Origin: JAKVJE01 sp047722305
Lineage (GTDB): Bacteria; Actinomycetota; Actinomycetes; Actinomycetales; Microbacteriaceae
NCBI GenBank assembly: GCA_047722305.1
Contig: JBDNYM010000001.1
Location: forward strand, 91,074 to 155,073
Length of the DNA: 64,000 bases
Direction: 5' to 3'
Of this stretch, positions 1-7,495 are shown one piece after another. The number at the start of each line of letters is the position of its first letter. The stretch's first letter is position 1. The notes below the pieces were generated by a model. That model was not told the origin of the DNA, did no database searches, and saw only the letters and a program-made list of their open reading frames with translations. The translations under genes were made by a program, and so were the position numbers.

Positions 1-1
1 A

Positions 2-337
2 AGAGCTGCTGGCACGGAAACCGGATACCAGTCGCCAGTCGGGCTAGAAAACGTCATGCGGCGCATTCTCGAGACGTACTTTTCGATTTTGGGAAATGTC
101 GGGCAGAAAGACGTCATTGACAAGTTCAAGGGCCAAGAACAGCTTGTATGTCGTTCGTTGTACATGTGGGCAAATGGGGGATCGCATAGCATCTTTGATG
201 ATAGCGATTACTCCCCGTCGTTACAAAGCGTCGTGACGTATCTCAAGGTCTTCAGACAAATCTTCGTTGCGACAGGGCAGTTACCGCACTACGAGATGAT
301 GATGTCGGAAGGCTCCTTCGTGAAACCTGCAGACTGA
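2..337 (+). CDS. C-terminal end of an AAA_13-type ATPase (cut by window edge)
   Basis: The reading frame is already open at base 2, so the gene starts before the window and only about 111 C-terminal residues are visible. The stretch ENVMRRILETYF, then CRSLYMWANGGSHSIFDD and YLKVFRQIFVATG, resembles the conserved tail of AAA_13-type ATPases, large coiled-coil ATPases of the RloC/PrrC-like group that are common in defence islands. No Walker motif lies in the visible part, so the function is inferred from the tail only. The DNA is clearly poorer in GC than the chromosome further on, and a toxin-antitoxin pair follows, which fits an acquired accessory region. The full gene or a truncated relic are equally possible. 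Confidence 0.5.
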   Translation, partial: RAAGTETGYQSPVGLENVMRRILETYFSILGNVGQKDVIDKFKGQEQLVCRSLYMWANGGSHSIFDDSDYSPSLQSVVTYLKVFRQIFVATGQLPHYEMMMSEGSFVKPAD

Positions 338-465
338 TCTCTGTCTGCGACCTGCTCTGGACGGCCACGCGTCTTGCAGAAGAGGTCAAAAGGCGCCCTT
401 GAGACCGTGCCGCGACGTTGCCTGAGGCGTGGCGACTTCCCGCGGCGGCGTCCTTGCTGGTCCAA

Positions 466-494
466 TTGACCACCGGAAAACTGTGAATTACAGT
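466..494 (+). promoter_or_regulatory. higBA promoter (leaderless)
   Basis: A -35 box TTGACC (466-471), a 17-bp spacer and a -10 box TACAGT (489-494) lie so that transcription should begin at or next to the ATG at 501, six bases after the -10 box. No Shine-Dalgarno sequence precedes that ATG, so the mRNA is probably leaderless. Confidence 0.55.
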
Positions 495-495
495 T
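479..495. promoter_or_regulatory. Palindromic operator overlapping the higBA -10 box
   Basis: AACTGT (479-484), a 5-bp spacer and ACAGTT (490-495) form a perfect 6-bp inverted repeat covering the -10 box. This is the expected position for autorepression by the HigA helix-turn-helix antitoxin. The site is seen in the sequence; binding is inferred. Confidence 0.55.
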
Positions 496-500
496 GACAT

Positions 501-809
501 ATGGAGATCGTCAAGAGCGCGACCTTCGATCGTTGGCTCCGCGCCCTGAAGGATCGACGGGCCATTGCCCGCATCCTGGTGCGCATCGACCGTCTTGCCA
601 CAGGGAACTCAAGTGATGCGAAACCGGTCGGCAGCGGTATCTCCGAGTTACGGATCGACTACGGCCCGGGCTATCGGGTCTACTACAGGCAGGAGGGCCA
701 GCGCCTGGTCCTGCTGCTCTGCGGAGGCGATAAGTCAACCCAGCAGCGCGACATCGAGCTCGCACACCGGATCACACAGGAATGGAAGAACAATGAGCAA
801 CACGACTGA
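501..809 (+). CDS. higB: HigB-type RelE/ParE family toxin
   Basis: A 102-residue toxin of the RelE/ParE superfamily, in the phage Gp49/HigB-like group long annotated as addiction module killer protein. Typical features are the N-terminal FDRWLRALKDRRAIARI helix, the ELRIDYGPGYRVYY strand pair and the LLCGGDKSTQQRDI segment near the C-terminus. Members usually cleave mRNA in association with translating ribosomes. The antitoxin gene follows and overlaps by 17 bp, the toxin-first order usual for HigBA. The start is fixed by the -10 box six bases upstream and by the absence of any leader. Confidence 0.85.
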   Translation: MEIVKSATFDRWLRALKDRRAIARILVRIDRLATGNSSDAKPVGSGISELRIDYGPGYRVYYRQEGQRLVLLLCGGDKSTQQRDIELAHRITQEWKNNEQHD

Positions 810-1092
810 GAAGTTCAGCCCCTACGACGGCGCCGACTACCTCGGCAGCCTGGGCGACGCGGCCGTCTATCTTGAGGCCGCGCTCGAAGATGGCAACGAT
901 CCTGCGCTGGTCGCACGGGCACTCGGCACCATCGCCCGTTCCGGGAACCTCAGCGAACTTGCCCGCCGCGTCGGCATGAGCCGCGAGGGCCTCTACAAGG
1001 CCCTCTCCGGGGACGGCAACCCGAGTTTCGCCACCATCGTCAAGGTCGCTGGTGCACTCGGGCTCAAGCTCCACTTCGAACCGATCGGTTGA
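793..1092 (+). CDS. higA: HigA-type XRE-family antitoxin
   Basis: A 99-residue antitoxin that should neutralise the upstream HigB toxin and repress the shared promoter. The N-terminal part (YDGADYLGSLGDAAVYLEAALEDG) and the helix-turn-helix segment LSELARRVGMSREGLYKALS with GNPSFATIVKVAGALGL are characteristic of the addiction-module antidote family paired with Gp49-like toxins. It starts inside the toxin gene (17-bp overlap), so the two are translationally coupled. The operator over the promoter at 479-495 is its probable binding site. Confidence 0.85.
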   Translation: MSNTTEKFSPYDGADYLGSLGDAAVYLEAALEDGNDPALVARALGTIARSGNLSELARRVGMSREGLYKALSGDGNPSFATIVKVAGALGLKLHFEPIG

Positions 1093-1588
1093 GCCCTGCC
1101 TCTGACGGCCGTCAAGTACGAGAATGATCGTGCACGTGGCCCGTCGCGGCGGGCCAAAGCAGTTTCCCGGCACAGGTGGGACGCCGCAGGTACGAACGAG
1201 TGCCCGATCAGCGCGCCCCGCATGACCCTGCGCCTCCAGCCCAACGAGGCAAGATTGGGACTTCTGAGACAGGTGCTCAGCGTCCCGGCCTGCTGAGGCT
1301 GGCGAGAGGCCCGGATCCGTGAGCCGCCGCGGTCCGGGCTCGCTTTTTGCCGGGCGCTGTCGTGCCGGCTTCCGGAGAGACGCCGGAGGCCGGAGACGAA
1401 CGTCAGCAGCTGTTGGATGTGGCGCGGAGCGGCACTGGCGCACCCGCCAGGCGGTCGTGGGGAGCCTCACCGGGGCGAATTCGCCCGTCACGTCGGTCCA
1501 CTTCTCAATCGTCGACGATATCCGGCGAGGGGAGGCCGCCTTTCACCGCGGAAATCTGGACATCACGTATGAGGAGATGCGGCCGGAA
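1093..1588. other. Intergenic region between higA and the SDR gene; no convincing gene
   Basis: About 500 bp without a supported gene. Both strands contain open frames, but none has recognisable content or a good start. The one structured element is the terminator-like hairpin at 1309-1348, which lies 217 bp after higA. The region between 1490 and 1588 on the + strand reads SVHFSIVDDIRRGEAAFH in one frame, possibly a gene remnant, but I could not match it to any family. Confidence 0.4.
1309..1348 (+). terminator. Rho-independent terminator candidate downstream of higBA
   Basis: GCCCGGA (1309-1315) pairs with TCCGGGC (1333-1339), and five T residues follow at 1344-1348. Orientation fits termination of the higBA transcript. 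Confidence 0.5.
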
Positions 1589-2524
1589 TCACTGCCGGCG
1601 GCCCTCGAGTTCTTGGGCGGTCTCCCAGATCCTCGCGGCGGAGACTGCATCCTGTAGGGGTTTGAACAGCGGCTGTCGGGCCGGTGCGCCGCCGAGATGT
1701 CCGAGACCCCGCGGACCGTAGAGCGCGCCGCCCTGGGCGTCCGGCGAGGTTGCGGCCATGACGGCGGGCAGCCCGGCGCTCTCCACGGTCCCCACCAGAC
1801 CCAGCCGAGAGAGCACGCCGATCAGGCCTCTGCCCCTGGCGGCATGGTCGCGGCCGAGTTCGGGCCGGGCTGCGAGCAGGCTGGTGGGAGCGATGCCGGG
1901 GTGGGAGAGATTGCTGGTGATGCCCCACCTGAGTTCGCGGCTGCGCCGATCGAGTTCGAGGCCGAAGAGTCCCAGGGCGATCTTCGACTGGCGATAGGCG
2001 GCCATGCCGTCACCGTAGCCATGCTCCCATTCGAGGTCATCCCACTTGATGGAGCCGGAGGCTGCGGCAACGCTGACCTGCGAGGTCACGTGCGCGTGGC
2101 CGCTGCGCAGCAACGGCAGCAGTCCCATCACCAAGGCGAAGGCCCCGAGGAAATTCGTGCCGAATTGCAGTTCGAAACCGTCCTGGGTGAGGCGTCGGCT
2201 CGGCGGGGTCATGACGCCGGCGTTGTTGATGAGGATGCCGACCGGCACTCCCTCCTCGCCCAGCGTGTCGCAGAGCGCCGTCACCGAACTCAGCGAGGAG
2301 AGGTCGAGGTCACGCAGCGAGACGCGCTTGCTGCCGCTTCGTGTGGTGATCTTGGCCAGGGCAACCTCGCCTTTGCGCTGATTGCGCACCGGCAGTATGA
2401 CTTCAGCGCCGGCTCCGGCGAGTCGGGCGGCGATGCCGACGCCCATGCCGTCGCTCGCACCGGTCACGACGGCGCGCACCCCGGTCAGGTCGGGGATGGA
2501 AAGATCTGGCGTGTTTTCCGACAT
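1589..2524 (-). CDS. SDR-family NAD(P)-dependent oxidoreductase
   Basis: A 311-residue short-chain dehydrogenase. The Rossmann glycine motif TGASDGMG lies at residues 21-28, the NNAGV structural motif near residue 97, and the catalytic YRQSK (YxxxK) in the second half. Substrate unknown; the sequence is of the retinol-dehydrogenase-like type common in actinobacteria. The start at 2524 is preceded by GGAG six bases upstream. It is divergent from an MmyB-type regulator 282 bp away, a frequent pairing in which the regulator controls the oxidoreductase. Confidence 0.85.
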   Translation of the reverse strand: MSENTPDLSIPDLTGVRAVVTGASDGMGVGIAARLAGAGAEVILPVRNQRKGEVALAKITTRSGSKRVSLRDLDLSSLSSVTALCDTLGEEGVPVGILINNAGVMTPPSRRLTQDGFELQFGTNFLGAFALVMGLLPLLRSGHAHVTSQVSVAAASGSIKWDDLEWEHGYGDGMAAYRQSKIALGLFGLELDRRSRELRWGITSNLSHPGIAPTSLLAARPELGRDHAARGRGLIGVLSRLGLVGTVESAGLPAVMAATSPDAQGGALYGPRGLGHLGGAPARQPLFKPLQDAVSAARIWETAQELEGRRQ

Positions 2525-2806
2525 GTGATCTCCTTCCGACCGGGCAGTTCTCAGCCTTGGATCTCGGCGTGCGCCCTGGTCTCTTCCACTGTCTCCGTCT
2601 TCAGGCAGGGCAACGAGTGAGCATCTATCCGCGGATTGCCAAGACGTGGATACGGCGTGGGCAAGTGTGCGCGCCTCTGGTATAGGTGAGTGTGGACCGG
2701 TCGACCAGTTGCACGGCCAGATCCGGTCTCCACGCACTTGGCCAGCTGTGAGGGAGACCACCACGCGAACGGACACCTTGATGCCGGAAAGCAGCCGACG
2801 ATAGCC
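2525..2806. promoter_or_regulatory. Divergent promoter region of the SDR/XRE pair
   Basis: This 282-bp region must hold the promoters of both genes. A perfect 8-bp palindrome GGTCGACC sits at 2699-2706, and a TATAGG box at 2681-2686 could serve the + strand gene. No full operator could be defined by eye. Confidence 0.3.
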
Positions 2807-3670
2807 ATGAACGTCGATAGACGAGGATTGGCGGATTTCCTGCGCTCGCGACGCCTGGCGCTGCAGCCCGAGGACGTCGGCCTGCCGCGCGGCCAGCGCC
2901 GCAGGACGCCGGGCCTCCGCCGCGAAGAGGTCGCCGCGCTGTGCAGCATGTCGGTCGATTACTATGCGCGGCTCGAACGCGAGCGGGGGCCGCAGCCATC
3001 CGAGCAGATGATCGCCGCCATCGCGCAGGGCCTGCATCTCTCGCTCGGCGAACGCGACCACCTGTTTCGCCTGGCCGGGCACACCCCGCCCGGGCACGGC
3101 ATCATGAGCGAGCACATCGCACCGGGCATGCTGCGCATCTTCGACCGGCTGCAGGACACGCCAGCGGAAATCGTCACGGAACTGGGCGAGACCCTGCGCC
3201 AGACCTCGCTCGGCATGGCACTGGCCGGTGACCTCACCGCGTATCAGGGGTTCGAGCGCTCCATCATCTACCGCTGGTTCAGCAGGCCCGAGTCCAGAGG
3301 CCTCTACGCGCCGGGCGACCAACCATTCCTTTCGCGCCTCTGGGTCTCTGGCCTGCGCGAGGTGGCGACCCTGCGCGGGCCGAAATCACGGGCGAGCGAA
3401 ATGGCCGACAGCCTGCTCAGGCACAACGATGAGTTCCGCGAAATCTGGAGCGCCCACGAGGTCGGCCTGCGGCCGCCGGGCACCAAGCACTTCATGCATT
3501 CGGAGCTGGGCGAGCTGGAGCTGAATTGCCAGACGCTGCTCGACCCGGACGGCTTCCACTCGCTGCTCGTCTACACGGCCATTCCGGGCAGCGAAAGCGC
3601 CGAGAAGCTCCGCCTGCTCTCAGTTGTGGGCACCCAGATGATGGGGGGAGAGCAATCGCCGCGTAGCTGA
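2807..3670 (+). CDS. XRE-family regulator with MmyB-like ligand-binding domain
   Basis: A 287-residue transcription regulator. Residues 1-75 form a helix-turn-helix with the diagnostic RRRTPGLRREEVAALCSMSV motif followed by DYYARLERERG, as in the MmyB group. The remainder is the MmyB-like PAS-type ligand domain, with YRWFSRPESRGLY and the FHSLLVYTAIPGSESAEKLRLL C-terminus. It probably senses a hydrophobic ligand and controls the divergent SDR gene. ATG 2807 is chosen because homology begins there; the frame is open further upstream but with no family resemblance. Confidence 0.85.
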   Translation: MNVDRRGLADFLRSRRLALQPEDVGLPRGQRRRTPGLRREEVAALCSMSVDYYARLERERGPQPSEQMIAAIAQGLHLSLGERDHLFRLAGHTPPGHGIMSEHIAPGMLRIFDRLQDTPAEIVTELGETLRQTSLGMALAGDLTAYQGFERSIIYRWFSRPESRGLYAPGDQPFLSRLWVSGLREVATLRGPKSRASEMADSLLRHNDEFREIWSAHEVGLRPPGTKHFMHSELGELELNCQTLLDPDGFHSLLVYTAIPGSESAEKLRLLSVVGTQMMGGEQSPRS

Positions 3671-4046
3671 CCGCTGCACGCAGATGCCATACCGGCGCGA
3701 CTCAACAGCGCCCGATGCCCCCATCGCTCAAAGTCGCCGCGCGTTCCCACTGACATCACGTTTATCGGGCACGTCGGCCCCGGCTCGAATTCACCGTGAT
3801 ATCGGATATCGGCTCGCCGGCGGACGCAAGCTCACCGAAGACTCCGGTCAATCATCGGCGGTCTGTTCCTGCCTCGACCAGGTCGGCCTGCGCAGAAGAC
3901 GCCGCCAGCACGCGGGTGCTGATCACATCCTCGAGCGTTGCTCCGGCAGACGCCGACCCCTGTTCCAGCGTCTCCATGCCCGCCTCGGCCTGGCCCGCAT
4001 CGTCGCCGACTGCGACGCCCGATCCCTCGTAGCGGGTGGCGCCCGC
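3671..4046. other. Gene-poor region after the XRE regulator
   Basis: About 375 bp with no supportable gene. It lies between the regulator and two gene fragments and looks like decayed accessory DNA. Confidence 0.35.
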
Positions 4047-4115
4047 CGTGGCCCTGATCGTGACGTAGCCGAAGTTGTCGAGCGCGATCTCACGCACGGT
4101 ATCCGGGTAGGTCAG
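4047..4115 (-). pseudogene. Possible fragment of an AbiEi-like antitoxin N-terminus
   Basis: On the minus strand this segment reads LTYPDTVREIALDNFGYVTI. It resembles the start of AbiEi-type transcriptional antitoxins of type IV toxin-antitoxin systems, where R-x-IALDxxGYVT is usual. The frame remains open to 3852, but the rest does not resemble the family. This is a weak call based on about 20 residues. Confidence 0.25.
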
Positions 4116-4125
4116 CTTGACAAAT

Positions 4126-4342
4126 ATGGCGGACGATCTTGAAGCGCTACGGCGGTTGTTCCTGATCGACGACCAGCCGGCGTTCAACCCCAATATGCGC
4201 CCTTCGGTGCGCGTGGGGAAAACGCCCGAACGGCATCTGGCCGCCCATCGAAATCAAACTCTGCGTTCACCAGATCGACGAAGCGGCATCGAAGCTGCTG
4301 GCGTTGCCGGCGGATATCAAGCATGATTCGCGAGTCACAGTG
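4126..4342 (+). pseudogene. Remnant of a DUF4143/AAA_14 ATPase gene
   Basis: Two pieces of one family are visible in different frames. From 4126 the frame reads LRRLFLIDDQPAFNPNMRPS then VGKTPERHL, the region of AAA_14/DUF4143 ATPases that ends with KSPKRHxxDP. From about 4232 the next frame reads IEIKLCVHQIDEAASKLLAL, the later W-x-A-x-E-V-K-L-G segment of the same family. The domain normally has several tens of residues between these motifs, so an internal deletion and a frame change are implied. There is no functional product. It is probably a relic of an acquired gene. Confidence 0.5.
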
Positions 4343-6283
4343 CTAATCGACGGGTTCCACCGTCACATCGTTCTTTTGGTTTGTGATGGTGAAGTCCTTG
4401 TTGAGCGATGCGATGAGGAAATTCGTCGAGTCATTGCCCGTGGCATTCGCGTCAGTGCTGCTGGAACTGCTGGATCCATCAGACTGCTGGCTTTGCCCAT
4501 TCGAACCGCTGGTCGTGCTGCTTTCGCCCGCAGCGTTACTGCCTGGCACATATTTGACCTGTGAGACGTACATGCCTGTCTGGGAGTATTCGCCGCTCGC
4601 GGTCTGGGTTCCATCCGCATTGCCGACGTCCGAGAAGGAGAAGTCCCAGTCTATGCTCCACGTCACGTCGTACGTATTCACGCCGGTTTGCTTGATCTCG
4701 TTGACGGTCACATTGCTGAAGCCGATCGAGGAGGGGGTGAACCCGGGGATGGGCGATGCGATATTCGTCACGGCGTTTTGTTTGAATTGCACGTACACCG
4801 GATTGCTGGTGCCGCCGTCGAAGACGGATGCGACGTTGCCCGACGAGTATCCGTCCGTCAGATCCGACAGAATGCTCTCGGCGTTGGAGAACAAGTCGCT
4901 TGCGGCACTTTGCGTGAGCCCCTGGCTCCAGTTGAGGTAGACCGATGAACCATCGGCGACATCGCTCACCGGAATGGACCTCGTTTTGACGACTCCGTCA
5001 GGGAAAATCTTCTGCACCCGGAGCTGCTGGTCGACGAGGACGGGTATCTGGTTGAACTTGTAATCTCCGCCGCTCAACGTCCCGATTTTCGACGTTCCAA
5101 CATACACGTCGCCGTCGAGTACGTTCGAGTAGAGGTGGAAAGTGACGAACTGGAGATTGAAATTGGCCCGAGCAGTGCCGGTTGTCGCTTTGACGCTCTG
5201 CCTGAGGTCGACTTTGACCTGATTGCTGACCCCCTTGGCTGCGACGTTGTACGACCCGGGGAAGACGCGATTGAGCGTCCGTGTATACGAAGCGGAATCC
5301 GAAGTACCTACGTCCGAGCCGGCCACCGAGAGCGTGAGATCGGGGACGTCCGTATGCAGCGCGAGCTTCTGCGGCGTGACGACCACCTGGTATTTGGGGA
5401 AGAGGAGGTACTGCGTTCCGGTGCGTTGCATGGACGTTCCTGGAAGCAGGCCGTGACGTGGTCTTCCGGCAGCGGCGGTGATCGATGACGGCAGGTTCGG
5501 CTTGTGCTTCAGATCGGCGGCGGCGATCGGCTTCTTCGTGTCCGACCATACGTACCAGCGCAGCGTTTTTGGGCTCAACGGACCATGGGCGTTGTAGCTT
5601 TGGACGTACCGGTTCAGCTCGCTGGATTGATGTGTCCAATAGAAACTGAAGCCGGTTGGCGAGGCCCCGAAATAGTTGGCGAAGTAGTATCCGGCTGAGA
5701 CTGCGGCCCACACGAAGCACGCTGCACCCACCCCGAGCCACACCCACCGTGTGACATGCCGTGGCAGCGGTATCTTGGCGCCGATTCGAGCCGGCTGAAC
5801 GGGCGTTTCCACTCCCTCTGGAGACCGAGACTGCGCGCTGGTATCGGTGCTCTGAGCATCCTGGCGATAGGGCTCTTCAGATTTCGCGTCGGCGACCAGC
5901 GCGGCGAGGCCATCATCATGCCAGGGCGCTTCCAGCGGCGTCGTCATGGAGACCGTGGGGTAGACGCCGGTGCCTGCGAACGCTGCTTCGCTGCCAGCAG
6001 CAGTTCCGTCGCCGGATATCGGGGAGTTGCTTTCTGCCGGATTGCCCTTGAGGGTGGAAAGCTCGAAGCCACGGCCTTTGGCCGCACTGAACTCTGGGAA
6101 CGATGGTTTGTGGCCGTATCGGCTTTCGTAGGCGAGGGCCCAGACATGCGGAAGATCGGCCGGCGGCACCTTGACTTGCTCCGTCTGGAACTCACCCGCC
6201 GTGTGTGCCGCGTCGGCGGCGGCTGGTTCGGGAGCCCGCCCATACAACGCGTCGAAGTATTCTCTCCGCTCCTGCTGGTCCAT
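4343..6283 (-). CDS. TcaA-like membrane-anchored surface protein
   Basis: A 646-residue protein with a long cytoplasmic N-terminus, one transmembrane segment at about residues 180-204 (WVWLGVGAACFVWAAVSAGYY) and a large extracellular part. The outside part contains repeated beta domains (QYLLFPKYQVVV, VFPGSYNVAAKG, LYSNVLDGDVYVG, YKFNQIPV) as in TcaA/YvbJ-type proteins. These are followed by an NTF2-like region and a Ser-rich linker at about residues 593-627. TcaA proteins affect cell-wall physiology and glycopeptide response in Firmicutes. The usual N-terminal zinc ribbon is not seen. The start is supported by GAGGAG nine bases upstream. GC is lower than in core genes nearby, which suggests transfer. 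Confidence 0.6.
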   Translation of the reverse strand: MDQQERREYFDALYGRAPEPAAADAAHTAGEFQTEQVKVPPADLPHVWALAYESRYGHKPSFPEFSAAKGRGFELSTLKGNPAESNSPISGDGTAAGSEAAFAGTGVYPTVSMTTPLEAPWHDDGLAALVADAKSEEPYRQDAQSTDTSAQSRSPEGVETPVQPARIGAKIPLPRHVTRWVWLGVGAACFVWAAVSAGYYFANYFGASPTGFSFYWTHQSSELNRYVQSYNAHGPLSPKTLRWYVWSDTKKPIAAADLKHKPNLPSSITAAAGRPRHGLLPGTSMQRTGTQYLLFPKYQVVVTPQKLALHTDVPDLTLSVAGSDVGTSDSASYTRTLNRVFPGSYNVAAKGVSNQVKVDLRQSVKATTGTARANFNLQFVTFHLYSNVLDGDVYVGTSKIGTLSGGDYKFNQIPVLVDQQLRVQKIFPDGVVKTRSIPVSDVADGSSVYLNWSQGLTQSAASDLFSNAESILSDLTDGYSSGNVASVFDGGTSNPVYVQFKQNAVTNIASPIPGFTPSSIGFSNVTVNEIKQTGVNTYDVTWSIDWDFSFSDVGNADGTQTASGEYSQTGMYVSQVKYVPGSNAAGESSTTSGSNGQSQQSDGSSSSSSTDANATGNDSTNFLIASLNKDFTITNQKNDVTVEPVD

Positions 6284-6721
6284 AGCAGCATTCTCCTCTT
6301 CTTGAGCCTGGTGCTGTTTCGTGCGGCGGCAAACTTTTCCGCACTCGGTGGGTGCCTGGTTCGGGAGCCGAGAGAAGGTTCGGTGAGCGAGGAACTCGCG
6401 GCGTAGGCCCGTGCGCAGTAGTGAATCAGCCAGATGGTGGGGTTTCTGCCACCGGAGGCACGCTCGCTGGCAGAACGGCGGTGAGGCTGGCAGATTTTGT
6501 GAGCCGCCCGCCCGGCGAGTGGACGCTGCCGGCGAAGAAGTCTGGACGGGGTGTAGCCAATCTGCCGATCCGGCGCGGGGCTGAGCCGCAGCAAGGTGCC
6601 TGGACCAGAGGTCTCCGTGACCGCGCCCTCGGCTAGTAAGGTCTCAGTACGTCAGCGATCGGGGCGCCGCCCCGGATGCACCGGTACCGGGGATGACGGC
6701 GGCCCGCAGAAGGAGCACAGC
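6284..6721. other. Intergenic region with one copy of a dispersed repeat
   Basis: Some 440 bp without a convincing gene. Bases 6411-6493 are a copy of the intergenic repeat that also occurs twice at 38.4-38.6 kb. The rest holds the upstream region of the TcaA-like gene and the leader of the gene at 6722. Confidence 0.5.
6411..6493 (-). repeat. Dispersed intergenic repeat, copy A
   Basis: Read on the minus strand, this about 83-bp stretch matches copies at 38388-38468 and 38504-38586. They share CTGCCAGCCTC, GCCGTTCTGCCAGCGAGCGT, TGGCAGA and GGCTGATTCAC in the same order. It contains a perfect 8-bp inverted repeat, TTCTGCCA (6444-6451) with TGGCAGAA (6468-6475), able to form a hairpin. Confidence 0.75.
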
Positions 6722-7192
6722 ATGCAGATCATCGGAGTGGTCTTCGAGCGGTCCGGGTTCGCGGCCGCGGCCGAGCAGTGCGCCGCCCTGGGGGCGGTCG
6801 ACGCCGTCCGCGACTTCCGCGTGCTGACCGACGCCGACGCGGAGGCCGCCTGGACGGCGGTGCGCGATTCGGCGTCTGCGGGGGACGTCGTCGTGGTGTC
6901 GTCGCTGGCGGTGCTGGGCTTCGGCTCGCGGCCGCTGCTGTCCGCCGTGGCCGCGCTCGCGGAGGCCGGGGTCGACCTGGTCGCCGTCGCGGAGGGCGTC
7001 GACACCCGGGTGCAGAGCGGATTCCTGGCCGCCGCGACCCAGCTCGAGGCCGGGGTGCAGGCCGCGCGGCGGGCCGACGCCGTCGCCGTCATCGACCGCG
7101 CTTCGCACCGGGGCGCCCAGACCCCGCCGAAGGCCGAGTTCATCCCCGTCGAGTTCGCCGACCTGGTACCGGCCGACCGCCGACTCGGCTGA
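6722..7192 (+). CDS. Resolvase-like fold protein lacking catalytic residues
   Basis: A 156-residue protein whose central part, AGDVVVVSSLAVLGFGSRP then LLSAVAALAEAGVDLVAVAEGVDT, follows the catalytic domain of serine recombinases (GDxVVVxxLDRLGRS...L...G..L..L.EGIDT). The catalytic serine expected near the N-terminus is absent (MQIIGVVFERSG), and the active-site arginines of the LDRLGRS motif are replaced. No DNA-binding domain follows. It is unlikely to recombine DNA; a structural or regulatory role is possible but unknown. The start at 6722 has AGAAGGAG upstream. Confidence 0.6.
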   Translation: MQIIGVVFERSGFAAAAEQCAALGAVDAVRDFRVLTDADAEAAWTAVRDSASAGDVVVVSSLAVLGFGSRPLLSAVAALAEAGVDLVAVAEGVDTRVQSGFLAAATQLEAGVQAARRADAVAVIDRASHRGAQTPPKAEFIPVEFADLVPADRRLG

Positions 7193-7495
7193 CGCCTCCG
7201 CGGCCAGCCGCAGCCGTCCAGCTGCCGGGAGGCATCATCCTGATCGGCACATCCGTCGGCACATCCGTCTGATCGACGCAGCCGCCCGGCGGGTGCAGCA
7301 GACCCCGCCCGACCGGGCTGCGTGTCCGTCCCGGGGCACTTCCTCGCAATCGGCTGACAATCTGCCCGGCCGCGGGACCTGCCGCCGATTCTCCCCGACG
7401 AGCCGCGGTAGATTCTCGCCGTACCCCGATCGCCGATCCTCGCGCTTCCTCCGCATATCCGGATCGCTCGTCGTGGTCGGAGCGGAGAACCCCAC
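7193..7495. other. Intergenic region before the acyl-CoA ligase
   Basis: About 300 bp. The only structure noticed is an exact tandem duplication of a 12-mer, GGCACATCCGTC, at 7246-7257 and 7258-7269. No gene is supported. Confidence 0.4.

Noticed and set aside
1319..1657. A + strand gene between higA and the SDR gene
   Set aside because: It starts inside the terminator-like hairpin, overlaps the SDR 3' end and has no family resemblance.
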